Source: Branchiostoma floridae | Lineage: Eukaryota; Chordata; Leptocardii; Amphioxiformes; Branchiostomatidae | DNA length: 64,000 nt | NCBI RefSeq assembly: GCF_000003815.2 | Contig: NC_049988.1 | Coordinates: 21,666,297-21,730,296 of the forward strand | Direction of reading: 5' to 3' | Part shown: piece after piece, positions 33,367 to 45,916 of the stretch | How the letters are laid out: the number at the start of each line of letters is the position of its first letter | Numbering within the stretch: the first letter of the stretch is position 1 | Made by a program: the position numbers and the translations under genes | Notes under the pieces: generated by a model | The model's database searches: none | Seen by the model: the letters and a program-made list of their open reading frames with translations, nothing else | What the model was told of the DNA's origin: nothing

Positions 33367-36300
33367 ATGCCGGGAGGGCAACAGCAGTCCCAAACTGGTG
33401 ACACAGGTAAATATGTTTGTTTTTTTAAAGAATATTTTCTCTCTCATATGTCAGTGGCCAATGGGATTTGGTTGAAAATCTATGTAATGACAACTCTAAG
33501 ATTTAAGATAACCGAGTGCCGTGCAATTTTATATGTTCATTCTTCTAACTAGCTTTTGGCCGAGGCTTGAAGCCTGGAGGATGCATTTTTATGGCAGTAT
33601 TTTCTTTATCCCGGGGGGGGGGGGGGAGGGGGGCACAAGTAGTGAAGCAAAGCATCGTGCATAGGAAACATCAGGCCTTAAGTTCGTCCTTAGTCGTCAA
33701 ACTTCTGCACGTGAAAGAACCCGAATCACTTATCGAGAAAAGTACGTGCGTTTGGCTGAAAACATAACCAGTTTGGAACCCAGCATCGCTGCTCAAGATG
33801 GAACGTACAAGATAAAGGCCACAAAATGTATGCAATATTATGATATTGCACAATTTAACCACGATGATCAAGCAATGTTTTTTTTTCTCTTCAATATAAG
33901 ATTTTTCGAACCCAGATTCTAATTTCAAACCTTGTCGCTACGTTTACTGTTATGTCATAACAAGTCATATTTGGATTTCCATACGACAAAAGCAACTTGA
34001 GTTGAAGAATGGCTCTCTGATGTACAATAACTGGAGAAGGGTGACCATTTGCCACAGTTGCACTGGTTTCCTAGATGAAATGATACTACCATAGTTACTG
34101 GATATACATTTGTTCAAATCATGTTGTATATTGCTTCATTAAAATCTTGAAGGGATTGTCTCCTTAATTCATACCGCCGGCGCCATTTTAAGTTTGTAAT
34201 TTTTCTCCAGGCACCACACCCAAGCAGCAGACTGATTGGCAGGCACGTGCCGACGCCGCTGCGAGTGTGCCCAACCCTATGTACGCCTCCGGAGCAGGTA
34301 AATCGTTTTTAAGTCTCCTTACGTCGTCCTGTTCTTGTCTCGCTTTTATACGTACATTTTGTCCTATATCTGGAGTGTGTTTAATTTTATGATTTTCCCC
34401 CAGGCACCACACCCGTGCAGCAGCCGCAGACTTATTGGCGGTCCATTGCGGACGTCGCTGCGAGTATTCCCAACGCTTCGTACGTCTCCAGAGCAGGTAA
34501 AACTTTGTCGTTCTGTTTGTCCTGCTGCTGTCTTATCTTCGTCTTGCTACATGTATGTCTGGTCATAACCGTCGTACGATTGTCGCACGATTGCATTCTT
34601 GAGAAAGTCGTGCAGGTGTCGTATAAAATTCAGTTGTCTTCTTACAGACAAGGGCGTCTTAGACAATACTACGACATCAAAATCGCACGACAGCCCACTT
34701 CGAATGTGTCTGCGTCGTTACCTGTCACACGATACTAACTCAACTGCAATACAAATCTGATTTCAAAAGCAATCCATCGACGCCGTCGTGAAGTATAAAA
34801 CATCAACAAGCGGGCCGAAAGATTAAAAAAAAGCACATCATGTAATTTTTTTAATCAAACTTTCTTTTCTAGCAGATTGCTTCGTTTCACGAGAAAAAAA
34901 ACTTTTAGTGCCAAAGCGTCAAATGTGACCGGTACTAATACTGTCTAGAAGTTTTGAAAAATCATTACTCTAATATCCAAAAGATCGGTTAGCTACATAT
35001 ATATGTAAGATTCTTTCTTGAATGTACCTGTACCTACCGTGCTGTTGATCTTTTCCAGAGTATGTCGTTCCTTAACAAAGACTGGCGTTGGGCTGTAACA
35101 AATTTGGACAAATCCAACGTTTGTGTTAAAAACTACAGTTCAGCGTTTTAAAAAGAATTCATTGTTTTATAAGCTATTGTTTTGTAACAGACCGCACGTA
35201 CGCGCGTGAAGCAAGCGGCCGCCGTGCTGGCTGTAGCTACATCCGCTCCCACCTTACCTACATGGTCGCCGGCATTGTTGTCCTGCTAAGTCTAGTTGCT
35301 GTGGGATTCGCCCCTCTGACTGTCATGAATAAGGAGGTAAACACTCTTGTACTACAAGGCTATCATTCTGCTCTTTCTGTTCTTATTTTTGAGTAAATAC
35401 CAAGGCAGAACATACTGCTGTTTTCCCTTCATTTTTTTCTTAAGTTTGGTACTCTTTCATCTGTAGGAAATAACTCAACTATCTACCACTGTTGACGCCT
35501 TGAAGCGTGACCAAGACGACATGTCCACCACTGTTGACGCCTTGAAGCGTACCCAAGACGACATGTGCCAACTGTCCACCACTGTTGACGCCTTGAAGTG
35601 CGACCAAGACGACATACGCCGACTGTTCACCACTGTTGACACCTTGAAGCGCGGCCAAGACGATATACGCCAACTGTCCACCACTGTTGACACATTGAAG
35701 CGCGACCAAGACAACAGGTCCACATCTGTTTACGCTTTGAAATGCGACCAAGACGACATACGCCGACTGTTCACCACTGTTGACACCTTGAAGCGCGACC
35801 AAGACGACATGCGCCAACTGTCCACCACTGTTGACGCCTTGAAGCGTGACCTAGACGACATGCGGCAACTGTCCACCACTGTTGACGCCTTGAAGCGCGA
35901 CCAAGACGACATGTCCACCACTGTTGACGCCTTGAAGCGTGACCAAGACGATAAGTCCACCACTGTTGACGCCTTGAAGCGTGACCAAGACGACATGTCT
36001 ACCACTGTTGACGCCTTGAAGCGCGACCAAGACGACATGCGGCAACTGTCCACCACTGTTGACGCCTTGAAGCGTGACCTAGACGACATGCGGCAACTGT
36101 CCACCACTGTTGACGCCTTGAAGCGCGACCAAGACGACATGTCCACCACTGTTGACGCCTTGAAGCGTGACCAAGACGATAAGTCTGCCACTGTTGACGC
36201 CTTGAAGCGTGACCAAGACGACATGCGCCAACTGTTCACTACTGTTGACGCCTTGAAGCGCGACCAAGACGACATGCGCCAACTGTCCACCACTGTTGAC

Positions 36301-38304
36301 GCCTTGAAGCGCGACCAAGATGACATACGCCAACTGTCCACCACTGTTGACGCCTTGAAGCGCGACCAAGACAACATACGCCAACTGTACGCCACTTTTG
36401 ACGCCTTAAAGCGCGACCTGGACATGGAGCGAGGCCGAACCGCCGCCTTGGAGCAGCGTCTTCACGATATGAGAAAGTCGCCAGGTAGGTTGGTTATTTA
36501 GCTGTCAAATATACATTTTGTAATGACAATGCCAGTAGTACAATAGCAGGAAAATTTGTGACTATTATTATTTCATTAAATGAAACTATTTACCTTATCA
36601 ATAATTCCTATACCTGCGGGATTTCTATCATGAATGCAGCACGTACATTTGTTAAGTACAATAGTGGCATTCATTATCATCTTATTTACCTCACCTATCC
36701 TTACATGTGCATATGTGCTTGTTGTTATGTTTCACTAACTCATACCATTTACTAATTATGCTGGCATTGAATAAAACTAATGGAAGATATCGCTTCTGAT
36801 GCAGTAATATTCAGTGATGCAATTTTGGAACATTTTTAATATCACCACTATCTTTCCCGACGCGTGATGCTGACTCGCTGTTTTCCAGCATCTTGTCCTA
36901 CAGGTTACACAGTGTTCCGTGGAATCTGCTACAAGGCCTACGACACACGTAAGACCTGGAGCGATGCGGTCGCGGCCTGTGGTGAATACGGCGGCACCCT
37001 CGCCATGCCCCGAGACGCTGAGACCGACGCCTTCCTGACCTCCTTGTACAAGTCCGTACAAGTCTGGTTCGGCCTGCACGATCAGCGCGAAGAGGGAAGC
37101 TTTGAGTGGGTGGATGGTTCTGCACTTGGGACGTACAGCAACTGGGCTCCGGGACAACCGGACAACCTTGGAGGCAACCAAAATTGCGTTAATTACGTGA
37201 AAATTGTGGGTGACCAGTGGAACGACATAAGATGCGACTGGACATTTGACTTCATATGCCAGGCTTTTCCAGGTACCACTAGTTCACCTTTATCCGGGGG
37301 GGGGGTACCATATGCCAGGCTTTTCCAGGTACCACTAGTTCACCTTTATCCGGGGGGGGGGGTACCATATGCCAGGCTTTTCCAGGTACCACTAGTTCAC
37401 CTTTATCCGGGGGGGGGGGTACCATATGCCAGGCTTTTCCAGGTACCGCCAGTTCACCTTTATCCGGGGGTACCATATGCCAGGCTTTTCCAGGTGCGCT
37501 AGTTCACCTTTATCCGGGGGTTCAATATGCCAGGCTTTTCCAGGTACCGCTAGTTCACCTTTATTCGCCGGGTACCATATGCCAGGCTTTTCCAGGTACC
37601 GCTAGCTCACCTGTATCCGGGGGGTTCCATTTGCCAGGCTTTTCCAGGTACCGCTAGTTCACCTTTATCCGGGGGCGGGGGTACCATATGCCAGGCTTTT
37701 CCAGGTACCGCTAGTTCACCTTTATCCGGGGGGAACCATATGCCAGGCTTTTCCAGGTACCGTTAGTTCACCTTTATCCGGGGGGTACCATATGCCAGGC
37801 TTTTCCAGGTACCGCTAGTTCACCTTTATCCGGGGGGTACCATATGTCTGGGACAACCGAACGACGCTTGGGCCAAGCAAGATTGCGTTCGGTACTCCGC
37901 CTACTGGAAAGACAAGTGGCCGACTTCCTATGCGGCGCGAGGTTTTGCACCATAAGCCAGGCTGCTCCAGGTAGGCTTATAACCGTAACATTTCCTGAAA
38001 CCTTTCTGTCTAGTGAACATGCCACATGTACCAATTTCACAAAGGGCATTATACCGCCATAACCTCCATGATTGATATTCATATATGGATCTCAAACATG
38101 CTAATGTTGAAATGTGGAGCTGATTTTGCATAATTAAAAAAAAATTGCAAAATCGTTTGATGATAAATGATGGAAATTTTACATGCATCAATTGATTTCA
38201 TTGAGGTAAGATATCACCGAAATCTAGTTAGTATTGCTATTATCATAAACGCATCACTCCACATCTCATCCCTGCCATTTCTATGTTTTTCAGGACGTCC
38301 ATAG
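33367..38304 (+). CDS. CTL-F: type II C-type lectin, 20-unit stalk, minisatellite at the lectin donor
   Basis: Exons: 33367-33406 start, 34211-34297 and 34404-34496 tail cassettes, 35191-35336 TM, 35467-36484 stalk, 36889-37272 CTLD, 38294-38304 end (GRP, TAG). The CDS is 1779 nt, 592 aa. Cassettes carry PNPMYAS (NPxY) and PNASYVS. The first stalk donor is mutated (ATGAGAAAG instead of ATGAGTAAG), so the donor moves 11 nt downstream to CCAG|GTAGGT in the same phase. The CTLD has QPD and WND (galactose-type signature), a shortened loop before WFGLHD, and N in place of D before the fourth cysteine (QNC). The last intron begins with an array that repeats the exon end and donor, then a fragment of another CTLD exon. 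Confidence 0.83.
35467..36484 (+). repeat. CTL-F stalk repeats (20 units, higher-order structure)
   Basis: Twenty 14/17-residue units. Units 8-11 and 13-16 repeat the same order (RDLDDMRQLS, RDQDDMS, RDQDDKS), a sign of block-wise expansion. Confidence 0.9.
37253..37850 (+). repeat. Minisatellite of about 50-57 bp x 11 that duplicates the CTLD splice donor
   Basis: Each unit joins the CTLD exon end (ATGCCAGGCTTTTCCAG) to GTACCGCTAGTTCACC, TTTATCC and a G run of 4-10. There are eleven CAGGCTTTTCCAG copies, the first being the true exon end at 37260-37272. The CTAGTTCACCTTTATCC part matches the terminal repeat of the MITE at 17210-17424. Confidence 0.92.
37851..37972 (+). pseudogene. 3' fragment of a second CTLD exon, frame-broken
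   Basis: The sequence after the array matches the last third of a CTLD exon: a QPN-like segment, QDCV, YSAYWKDKW and the exon end GCTGCTCCAG|GTAGGC at about 37972. One base is missing in the WADF region (TGGCCGAC for TGGGCCGAC) and the FICQ segment is altered (ACCATAAGCC). It has no 5' part and cannot encode a domain. Confidence 0.75.
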
Positions 38305-38950
38305 GTGATCGCGACAGGTGGAATCGCCACCACTGTACAGCGGCTCTCAGACCATCCGCAGTAAAACTGACCAGTAAAACGTGAAACATGGAATGATTGC
38401 AACAGGTCAAATCAGCACTTTGTTTTATGAATACGTTTAAGAGTTTGTTGAGTAGAAAACTTATGGAAGAAATAGTGAATGGGCACCAGCAATGGATCAC
38501 GTACTGTACAGTGGTAGACACGCTGAGTTTTCATACAGAGAAAATGTACGTTTCGTAAGATATGCACGTAGCCATTTTTAAACATAGAAAATATTCTAGA
38601 ATCTGGAAAGCTCCTGGTTTGGCTGTATCAAATCTATTGCCTGTTTCTGTAGCGTTTCCTACATCATGCTGAACAGACAGGATTAACAAATGTAAGCACA
38701 ACTTCACTCATAGTGATAAAGCGTAACCTCACTGTTTTCACAATAGACGGACTTCCTTTTGTTGTTGTAAACGGACGAAAAACACAATACCAGAATTGCT
38801 GGTATTTATTGATGGAAGCTTCTTTGTAACAAGACTGAACCAAGTTATAGAGATTTTTTTTGCTGTTCTCCAATGTTTGTAGACTGTGCTCATTTGAGCC
38901 TGGACCACTGAAGAAGCCAGAGTGGTGAAACCGGTCTGTGTGACAGACTG

Positions 38951-38956
38951 AATAAA
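38951..38956 (+). terminator. CTL-F polyadenylation signal
   Basis: AATAAA in the shared 3'-end context. Confidence 0.75.
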
Positions 38957-41489
38957 AGTTGTAAACGGGAACTCTGTGGCTCCGGCTGTCTTACTGAGGG
39001 GTGACTTTGGTGAGAAAGATGTCGGTTAGCGTGAGGATCAGTCCGCTCCATACATACTATAACTAGTTATCCAGCTTTTGGACACTCACTATCAAAACAT
39101 TTTGAGGCCTGTGTTCCATTTTTGGCGACCTTTTCTTGACCAAAGGGTAAAGCTTAGTTTTAGCTTTACAAGGCGAAATCCTTCATTCTAGATCTTCCAT
39201 TGGGAGTTTGTTTTTCTTTTGAAAGATGTTGTAACAAAAACCATCAAAAGTCCATGAAATTCAAACAAACTTACCCCCACGCCCAAAGTTAGATTACACA
39301 GTCAAGTAATCCACACCCCTCACAGCGTTTTGAACGGAAAGTTGCATAGACAGACACCAACAGCAATGCCTTCAATTCTCATGGACGTAAATACAACACT
39401 GAAGGCAGAAACTCCCTGACAAACACAAATATAGGAACTATTTAAAACACAACTATCTCATTTATAAACTATCATACAGTCTCAGACGTTCATCAATTTA
39501 TAAAATGATGGGAACTGCGGTGTACATAGGAAGGGTCTGCAATGTCTCCAGAAAAAAACACGGGGATTCAATTACTACATTATGAGTTCTCCCGTACCAA
39601 CATTTTGATGTTTCTCCCTCCCAGCCCAGATTAACTCCTTTTCCCAGAAAATTAGTCTGTCACTTGCAGAAAAACAAAATGCCATTCTTACCACGTGATG
39701 CCACATCATCCATTTAGATGAATGTAAATATGGCCTGTTGTTGTTGTTTGTGTTAAATGGGTATGTTGTGTATTATCATTGTGGAGCTCTGGTATCTTTA
39801 GGCCTCATCAATTCAATTTCGTGGTTCTTTGCCCCAAAAAGATATTCTGGTTATGCTGAACTGAAAGAAAACCATATATCGTACAGACATGTGTGTGTGT
39901 TAATGTGTATGTGTGAATATACACTGTGCGGCATATATGTGTGCGCACATGATTGTGTGTGTTAATTTCATGTGTATGTATACGTGTGCATATACACTAC
40001 ATGTATGTGTGTGAACTATGTGGCACTGTGCATACATGCATGTATATGTGTGTCTAAGCATCTGTGTATAAGCACATTGTGTGTGTGTGTATGTGAATAT
40101 AGGCATGTGTGTGCAGGTGTGTGTATAGGCTGGAAACGTAGTACGAGAGGAACACAAATAGATATCAATTATGCAAATCATGACTAAATTTGCATAATTG
40201 ATTAGAAAACCATTCAGGTAAATTGTGCTGATAAGAGCCTTCTTTGTACATCATTTGCATTGAGACCAACTTATTTGGCGAAGGTCGTGGTTAAGCTTAC
40301 ATTGGAAAGATAGACGGCATACGACAATTACTGCGCTGTTCCCTGACGTTCATGATACCTGTCAATCACTGTTATAAAAATTTACATGATCATATGACTG
40401 AAATTAAACGTTATGAAAACAAACTCTGAAATTCCCTGTTTCTTATGTTGTTACAGTTGGGAGGAATGTAAGTTATTACAGCACATAGTGCTATATTATA
40501 GTACACTTTACGTGTTTTACCCAAAATTTCAGGAAGGGTTTGCAACGTATCCAGAAAAAAACGCGGATTTAATGACTACATCAACACTTAAGAGTTTTCA
40601 CGTACAAACTTTTTCATGTTTCTCCGTCTCAGTCCAGATTAACTTCTTTTCCCAGAAAATTAGTCTGCCACTCGCAGAAAAACAAAAGGCCATTCGTACC
40701 ACCTGATGCCACGTCATCCCTCCAAATAAAGGCAAATGTGGTCTTACGTCATCAGACTAATCAAGGTATTACTTGGTATATTCATGTGTCTTTCACATTT
40801 ATGCACTGCAAGACACGACATAAAATTCTTATGATAAGATATATACTTATTTCTACATTTTTATTGCAAATCTGTCAGATAATGTACAGGGATGCATGAA
40901 TCAAATTCATTCTACGAGTTTACCCAAATCAGTTTAACAATATATTCATATTCTCCTTGTCGATCCTGACGTTCTGACATGTAAAAGACGCCATCTGACA
41001 CCTCTTAGCAAAACTGCAGCGCTAAGCATGGGATTGTCACTTGGGTGTTGCTTGGGTGAAGACGCCAAGATAGTGAAAATTTATTGTAGAAAATCTGTAA
41101 AGGTATGCGTTAAAGTAAAACTCTTATGTGTGATTACTGTCTACGTGTTTGACGAAGACCGAAAATTTCAGAGGAAGAAAATAAACACAACTGTTTTTCT
41201 CTTATGGGTGAATATAGATGAATGCAATGCATTTGATAGGTTTGCAAACATGATGAAAAAGGTAGAAAGTCTTTCAAATTTGTTTTCGATACCTCTCTTG
41301 CAATATGCAACAAACAAACAAAGAAAACGATTACGTGTGTATCTGATTTGTCTGGAAACGTGCGTTGTTTGTCACCAACGATTTTCTTTCATCTTTGGTC
41401 TCTAATTTCTTCATAGTTTAGATTGTGTTCGGACCCCGCCTGACGCAGGGCGTGTATTTTTGCTGAGCAGAAACCTCAGAAGTCGCACC
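38957..41489. other. CTL-F to CTL-G spacer
   Basis: It holds upstream blocks at about 39634-39720 and 40642-40740, a TG-rich array (about 39890-40130), an octamer pair (40171-40195) and a promoter-proximal part nearly the same as that of CTL-E. About 39140-39500 has no recognised similarity apart from a short stretch like 8250-8340. No gene is supported. Confidence 0.6.
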
Positions 41490-44400
41490 ATGCCGGGAGG
41501 GCAACAGCAGTCCAAAACTGGCGACACAGGTAAATATGTTTTTAAAAATATTTTCTTTCTATATATGTCAGCGGCCAATGGGATTTGTTTAAAAATCCAT
41601 GTAATGACAACACTAAGGTTTAAAATTACCCAGTGCCGTGCAATTTACATGTTTATTCTTCTAAATAGCATTTGGTCGAGGCATGAAGCCTGGAGGATGC
41701 ATTTTTATGGCAGTATTTCTCTATCCCGCGGGGGGGCTCGGCACAAGTAGTAGGGGCAGGTATATAGGGGGACTACCTCACCATATGGATCAAGTGCGAA
41801 CCCCGCTTGCGGAATGGTGTAATGAGGGGTGAATTCACCATTTACGATGAAGGAAATCCCCGTATATAGGAAGCATCAGGCGTTAAGTTCTTCCTCAGTC
41901 GTCAAACCTCTGCACGTGAAAGAACCCGGCTCACTTATCGAGAAGAGTAGGTGCGTTTGGCTGAAAACATAACCAGTTTGGAACCCAGCATCGCTGCCCA
42001 AGATGAAACGTACCATTAAAAGCCAGAAAATGTATGCAATATTATGATATCGCACAATTTAACCACGATGATCAAGCAATTTTTTTCTCTTGAATATAAG
42101 ATTTTTCAAACCCAGATTCTAATTTCAAACCTTGTCGCTACGTTTACTGTGATGTCATCACAAGTCATAGTTGGATTTCCATGCGACAAAAACAAATTGA
42201 GTCTGAAAAATGACTGTCTGATGGTGCGATGTACAATAACTGGAGAAGTGTGTCCATTTGCCACAGATGCACTGGTGTTCTAAATAAAATGATACTACCA
42301 TAGTTACTGGATATACATTTGTTCAAATCATGTTGTATATTGCTTCATTAAACTCTTGAAGTGACTGTCTCCTTAATTCATACCGCTGGCGCCATTTTAA
42401 TTTTGTAATTTTTCTCCAGACACCACACCCATGCAGCGGCAGCAGACTGATTTTCAGGCACGTGCCGACGCCGCTGCGAGTGTGCCCAACCCTATGTACG
42501 CCTCCGGAGCAGGTAAATCGTTTTTTAAGTCTGCTTACGGCGTCCTGTTCCTGTCTCGCTTTTATACGTACATTTTGTCACGTGAAAGAACCCGGCTCAC
42601 TTATCGAGAAGAGTAGGTGCGTTTGGCTGAAAACATAACCAGTTTGGAACCCAGCACCGCTGCTCAAGATGAAACGTACAATCAAAAGCCATGTAATGCA
42701 TGAAATATTGTAATATCGCACAATTTAAAGTAACCACGATGATCAAGTAATCTTTACCTCCCAGGAGAATGTTTCCCCGAATCCCGAAGTACTTTTTCTA
42801 ACCAGTCACTAAGTTAACCGTTACGTCATCACCAGTCATCATGAGATTTCCTCACGAGGAAATAACTCGAGTCTGAAGAACGATTTTTGGAAGGTGAAAT
42901 GTGCAATAGCAATTTGCCACAGAGCCACAGACGCATTTGTGTTGTTCATGAATTGATACAATCATGTTAATTGGATATTTAAAATCTTTAAGCGACTGTT
43001 ATCCTCAATTCTTACCGTCGGCGCCATTGTAATTATGTAATTTTCCTCCAGGCACCACACCCATGCAGCAGACTGATTGGCAGGCACGTATACGTACAGA
43101 CGCCGCTGCCAGTGAACCCGACCATGTGTACGCCAATGAAGAAGGTAGAACAATTTCAAGTTCACTTCAAGTGTACTGTTCTTATCTCAACTTTATACTT
43201 TTGTGTGTGGTTATTTGTAATTTTCTCCAGGCACCACACCCATGCAGCAGACTGATTGGCAGGCACGTGCCGACGCCGCTGCCAGTGAACCCAGCCCAAT
43301 GCACGCGTCCGGAGAGGGTAGAAATTTTTTCAAGCCCACCTATAGAGTAATGTTCTTGTCTCGCTTTGATACTTTTTACTGTATGAAGTGTAACTTATGT
43401 CATTTTCCTCCAGGCTCCACAAGTGCACCCATGCAGCAGCCGCAGACTGATTGGCGGTCCATTGCGGACGCCGCTGCGAGCATACCCAACGCTTTGTACG
43501 TCTCCAGAGCAGGTAAAACTTTGTACTCCTGCGGTCCATGTCTTGCTGTGTCTGGTCACAGGCATCGCACGATTGCATTATTGAGAAAGTCATGCGGGTG
43601 TCCTACAAAATTCAGTTATTTTGTTACCATGGTTACCGAAAAGGGTGTCTTAGATCCTTGTCGGGGGTTGCTGCTGTCATAGACTGCTTGAAAATTCTCA
43701 TCAAAATCAAACGACAGCCCACTTCGAATGTGTCTGCGTCATTACCTGTCGCACCGATACTAACTCGACTGCAATACAGATCTGATTTCAAAAGCAATCC
43801 ATCGACGCCGTCTTGAATAATAAAACATTAACAAACGGGCCGAAAAGTTAAAAGAGCACACCATGTGACTTTTTAATCAAAACTTTCTTTTCTGAGACTT
43901 TGCTTCGTTTCAAGAACAGCATTTAGTGCTAAAGTGCCAGATGTGACCGGTAGTAATATTGTCCAGTAGGTTAAAAATTATTGCTCTTATATCAAAAGGA
44001 TCGGCTAGCTATTTATAAGATCTTTCCTGAATGTACCTGTACAGTGTCTACCGTGCTGTTGATCTTTGTCAGAGTTTGTCGTTCCTTAATAAAGACTGGC
44101 GTTGGACTGTAACAAATTTGGACAAATCCAACGTTTGTCTTGAAAACTACAGTTTAGCGTTTTTAAAAGCATACACTTTTTTAAAAGCTATTGTTTTGTA
44201 ACAGACCGCATGTATCAAAGTGAAGCAAGCGGCCGCGGTGCTCTCTGTAGCTTCATCCGCTCCCACCAAAGCTGCATCGCCGCCGGAATTGCCGTGCTGC
44301 TAAGCCTGGTCGCTGTTGGACTCGCCCCTCTGATGTTCATCAATAAAGAGGTAAACACCCTTGTTGCTCCTTTAGTGTTTGAATGTTTGCTTTGTTATCT

Positions 44401-45916
44401 TTTTATTACGTTTGTCATTCTGAAGTACGTAATAGAATATCATGTTAAACGTTTGTAGGGGGTATCCGAATTGTTTACCGTCTTGAAACGCGACCAAGAC
44501 GTCATTCGCCAACTGTCCACCACTGTTGACGCCTTAAAGCGCAACCAAGACGACATACACCAACTGTCCACCGCTGTTGACACCTTGAAGCGAGACCTGG
44601 ACAAGGAGCGAAGCCGAACCACCGCCTTAGAGCAGCGTCTTCATGGTATGAGAAAGTCGCCATGTAGGTTGTTTATTTAGCTGTCAAATATACTATTTGT
44701 AATGACAATGCCAGTAGTACAAAAGCAGAAAATTTGTGACTATTATTATTTCACAAAATGAAACTATTTACCTCATCAATAATTCCTATGCCTGCGGGAG
44801 ATCTATCAAATGGAGCACTCGCATTTGTTAAGTACAATAGTGGCATTCATTATCATCTTATTTACCTCACCATTGATATCCTTACATGTGCATATGTGCC
44901 TGTTGTCATGTTTCACTAACTCATACCATTTACTAATTATGCTGGTATTGAATAAAACTAATGGGAGATATGGCCTTCTGATGCAGTAAATGTAATGGCC
45001 TGTCAGTGATGCAATTTTGGAACATTTTTAATATCACCACTATCTTTCCCGACGCGTGTTGCTGACTCGCTGTTTTCCAGCATCTTGTCCTGAAGGTTAC
45101 ACAGTGTTCAGAGGAATCTGCTACAAGGCCTTCAACACGAAGAAGACCTTCAGATATGCGGCCGCGGCCTGTGTTGAAGACGGCGGCACCCTCGCCATGC
45201 CCCGGGACGCTGGGACTAACGCCTTCCTGATCTCCCTACACAATGCAGCTAACGACGATTATGGCTTCTGGTTCGGCCTGCACGATCAGCGCGAAGAGGG
45301 AAGCTTTGAGTGGGTGGATGGTTCTGCACTTGGGACCTACAGCTCCTGGGCTCCGGGAGAACCGAACAACGGTCGGAACGTCCAAGATTGCGTTCTTTAC
45401 GCCGCATCCCCGAAAGACAAGTGGATCGACTACCGATGCGAGTGGCTGCTTCGCTTCATCTGCCAGGCTGTTCCAGGTATGCTTATAAACGTACCATTTC
45501 CTGAAACCTCTCTGTCTAGTGATCTAAGTATCCATTACACGGAGTGCATTAGACTGTCATAACCCCCATGAAATATTCATATACAGATATCAAACATGCA
45601 AATGAGGAACTGATTTGCATAATTCCAACAAAGATTACAAAATCGTTTAATGATAAATGATGGGAACTTTATAGTTGTGACATGACTAAGTCAGTTGAAG
45701 ATGGACATTCCATGCATAAATTAATTTCATGGCGGTACTCTAGTTAGTAATGCTGTTCGATCTTGCTTTGTTATAAGTACATCATTCCATATTGTATTCC
45801 TGCCTAAAGTATCTATCGGACTCAGCACGTTATACCATTGATACTCTTGTTATAAACTATGTCAAAACACATCTCATCCCTGCCATTTCTGTTCATGTTT
45901 TCCAGGACGTCCATAG
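41490..45916 (+). CDS. CTL-G: type II C-type lectin, four tail cassettes, short stalk
   Basis: Exons: 41490-41529 start, 42420-42512, 43052-43144, 43231-43317 and 43414-43512 tail cassettes, 44205-44350 TM, 44459-44663 stalk, 45081-45476 CTLD, 45906-45916 end (GRP, TAG). The CDS is 1170 nt, 389 aa. Cassette cores: PNPMYAS, PDHVYAN, PSPMHAS (Tyr to His) and PNALYVS. The first cassette is CTL-D-like and the other three CTL-E-like; intron-1 sequence restarts at about 42579. The TM exon begins RMYQSEASG rather than RTYPGGASG. The stalk has three units and its donor is weak (CCAT|GTAGGT), the upstream donor being mutated to ATGAGAAAG. The CTLD has EPN with WID in place of WND and six cysteines. 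Confidence 0.83.
44459..44663 (+). repeat. CTL-G stalk repeats (about 3 units)
   Basis: The first unit is truncated (TVLKRDQDVIRQLS), followed by TTVDALKRNQDDIHQLS and the capped last unit. Confidence 0.88.

Noticed and set aside
35730-36425. Long antisense frames across stalk exons (for example repeated SSWSRFKASTVVDS or VVLVALQGVNSGG)
   Set aside because: They appear opposite every stalk exon because the repeat unit is a multiple of three with no stop in those frames. They have no start context, splice partners or domains.
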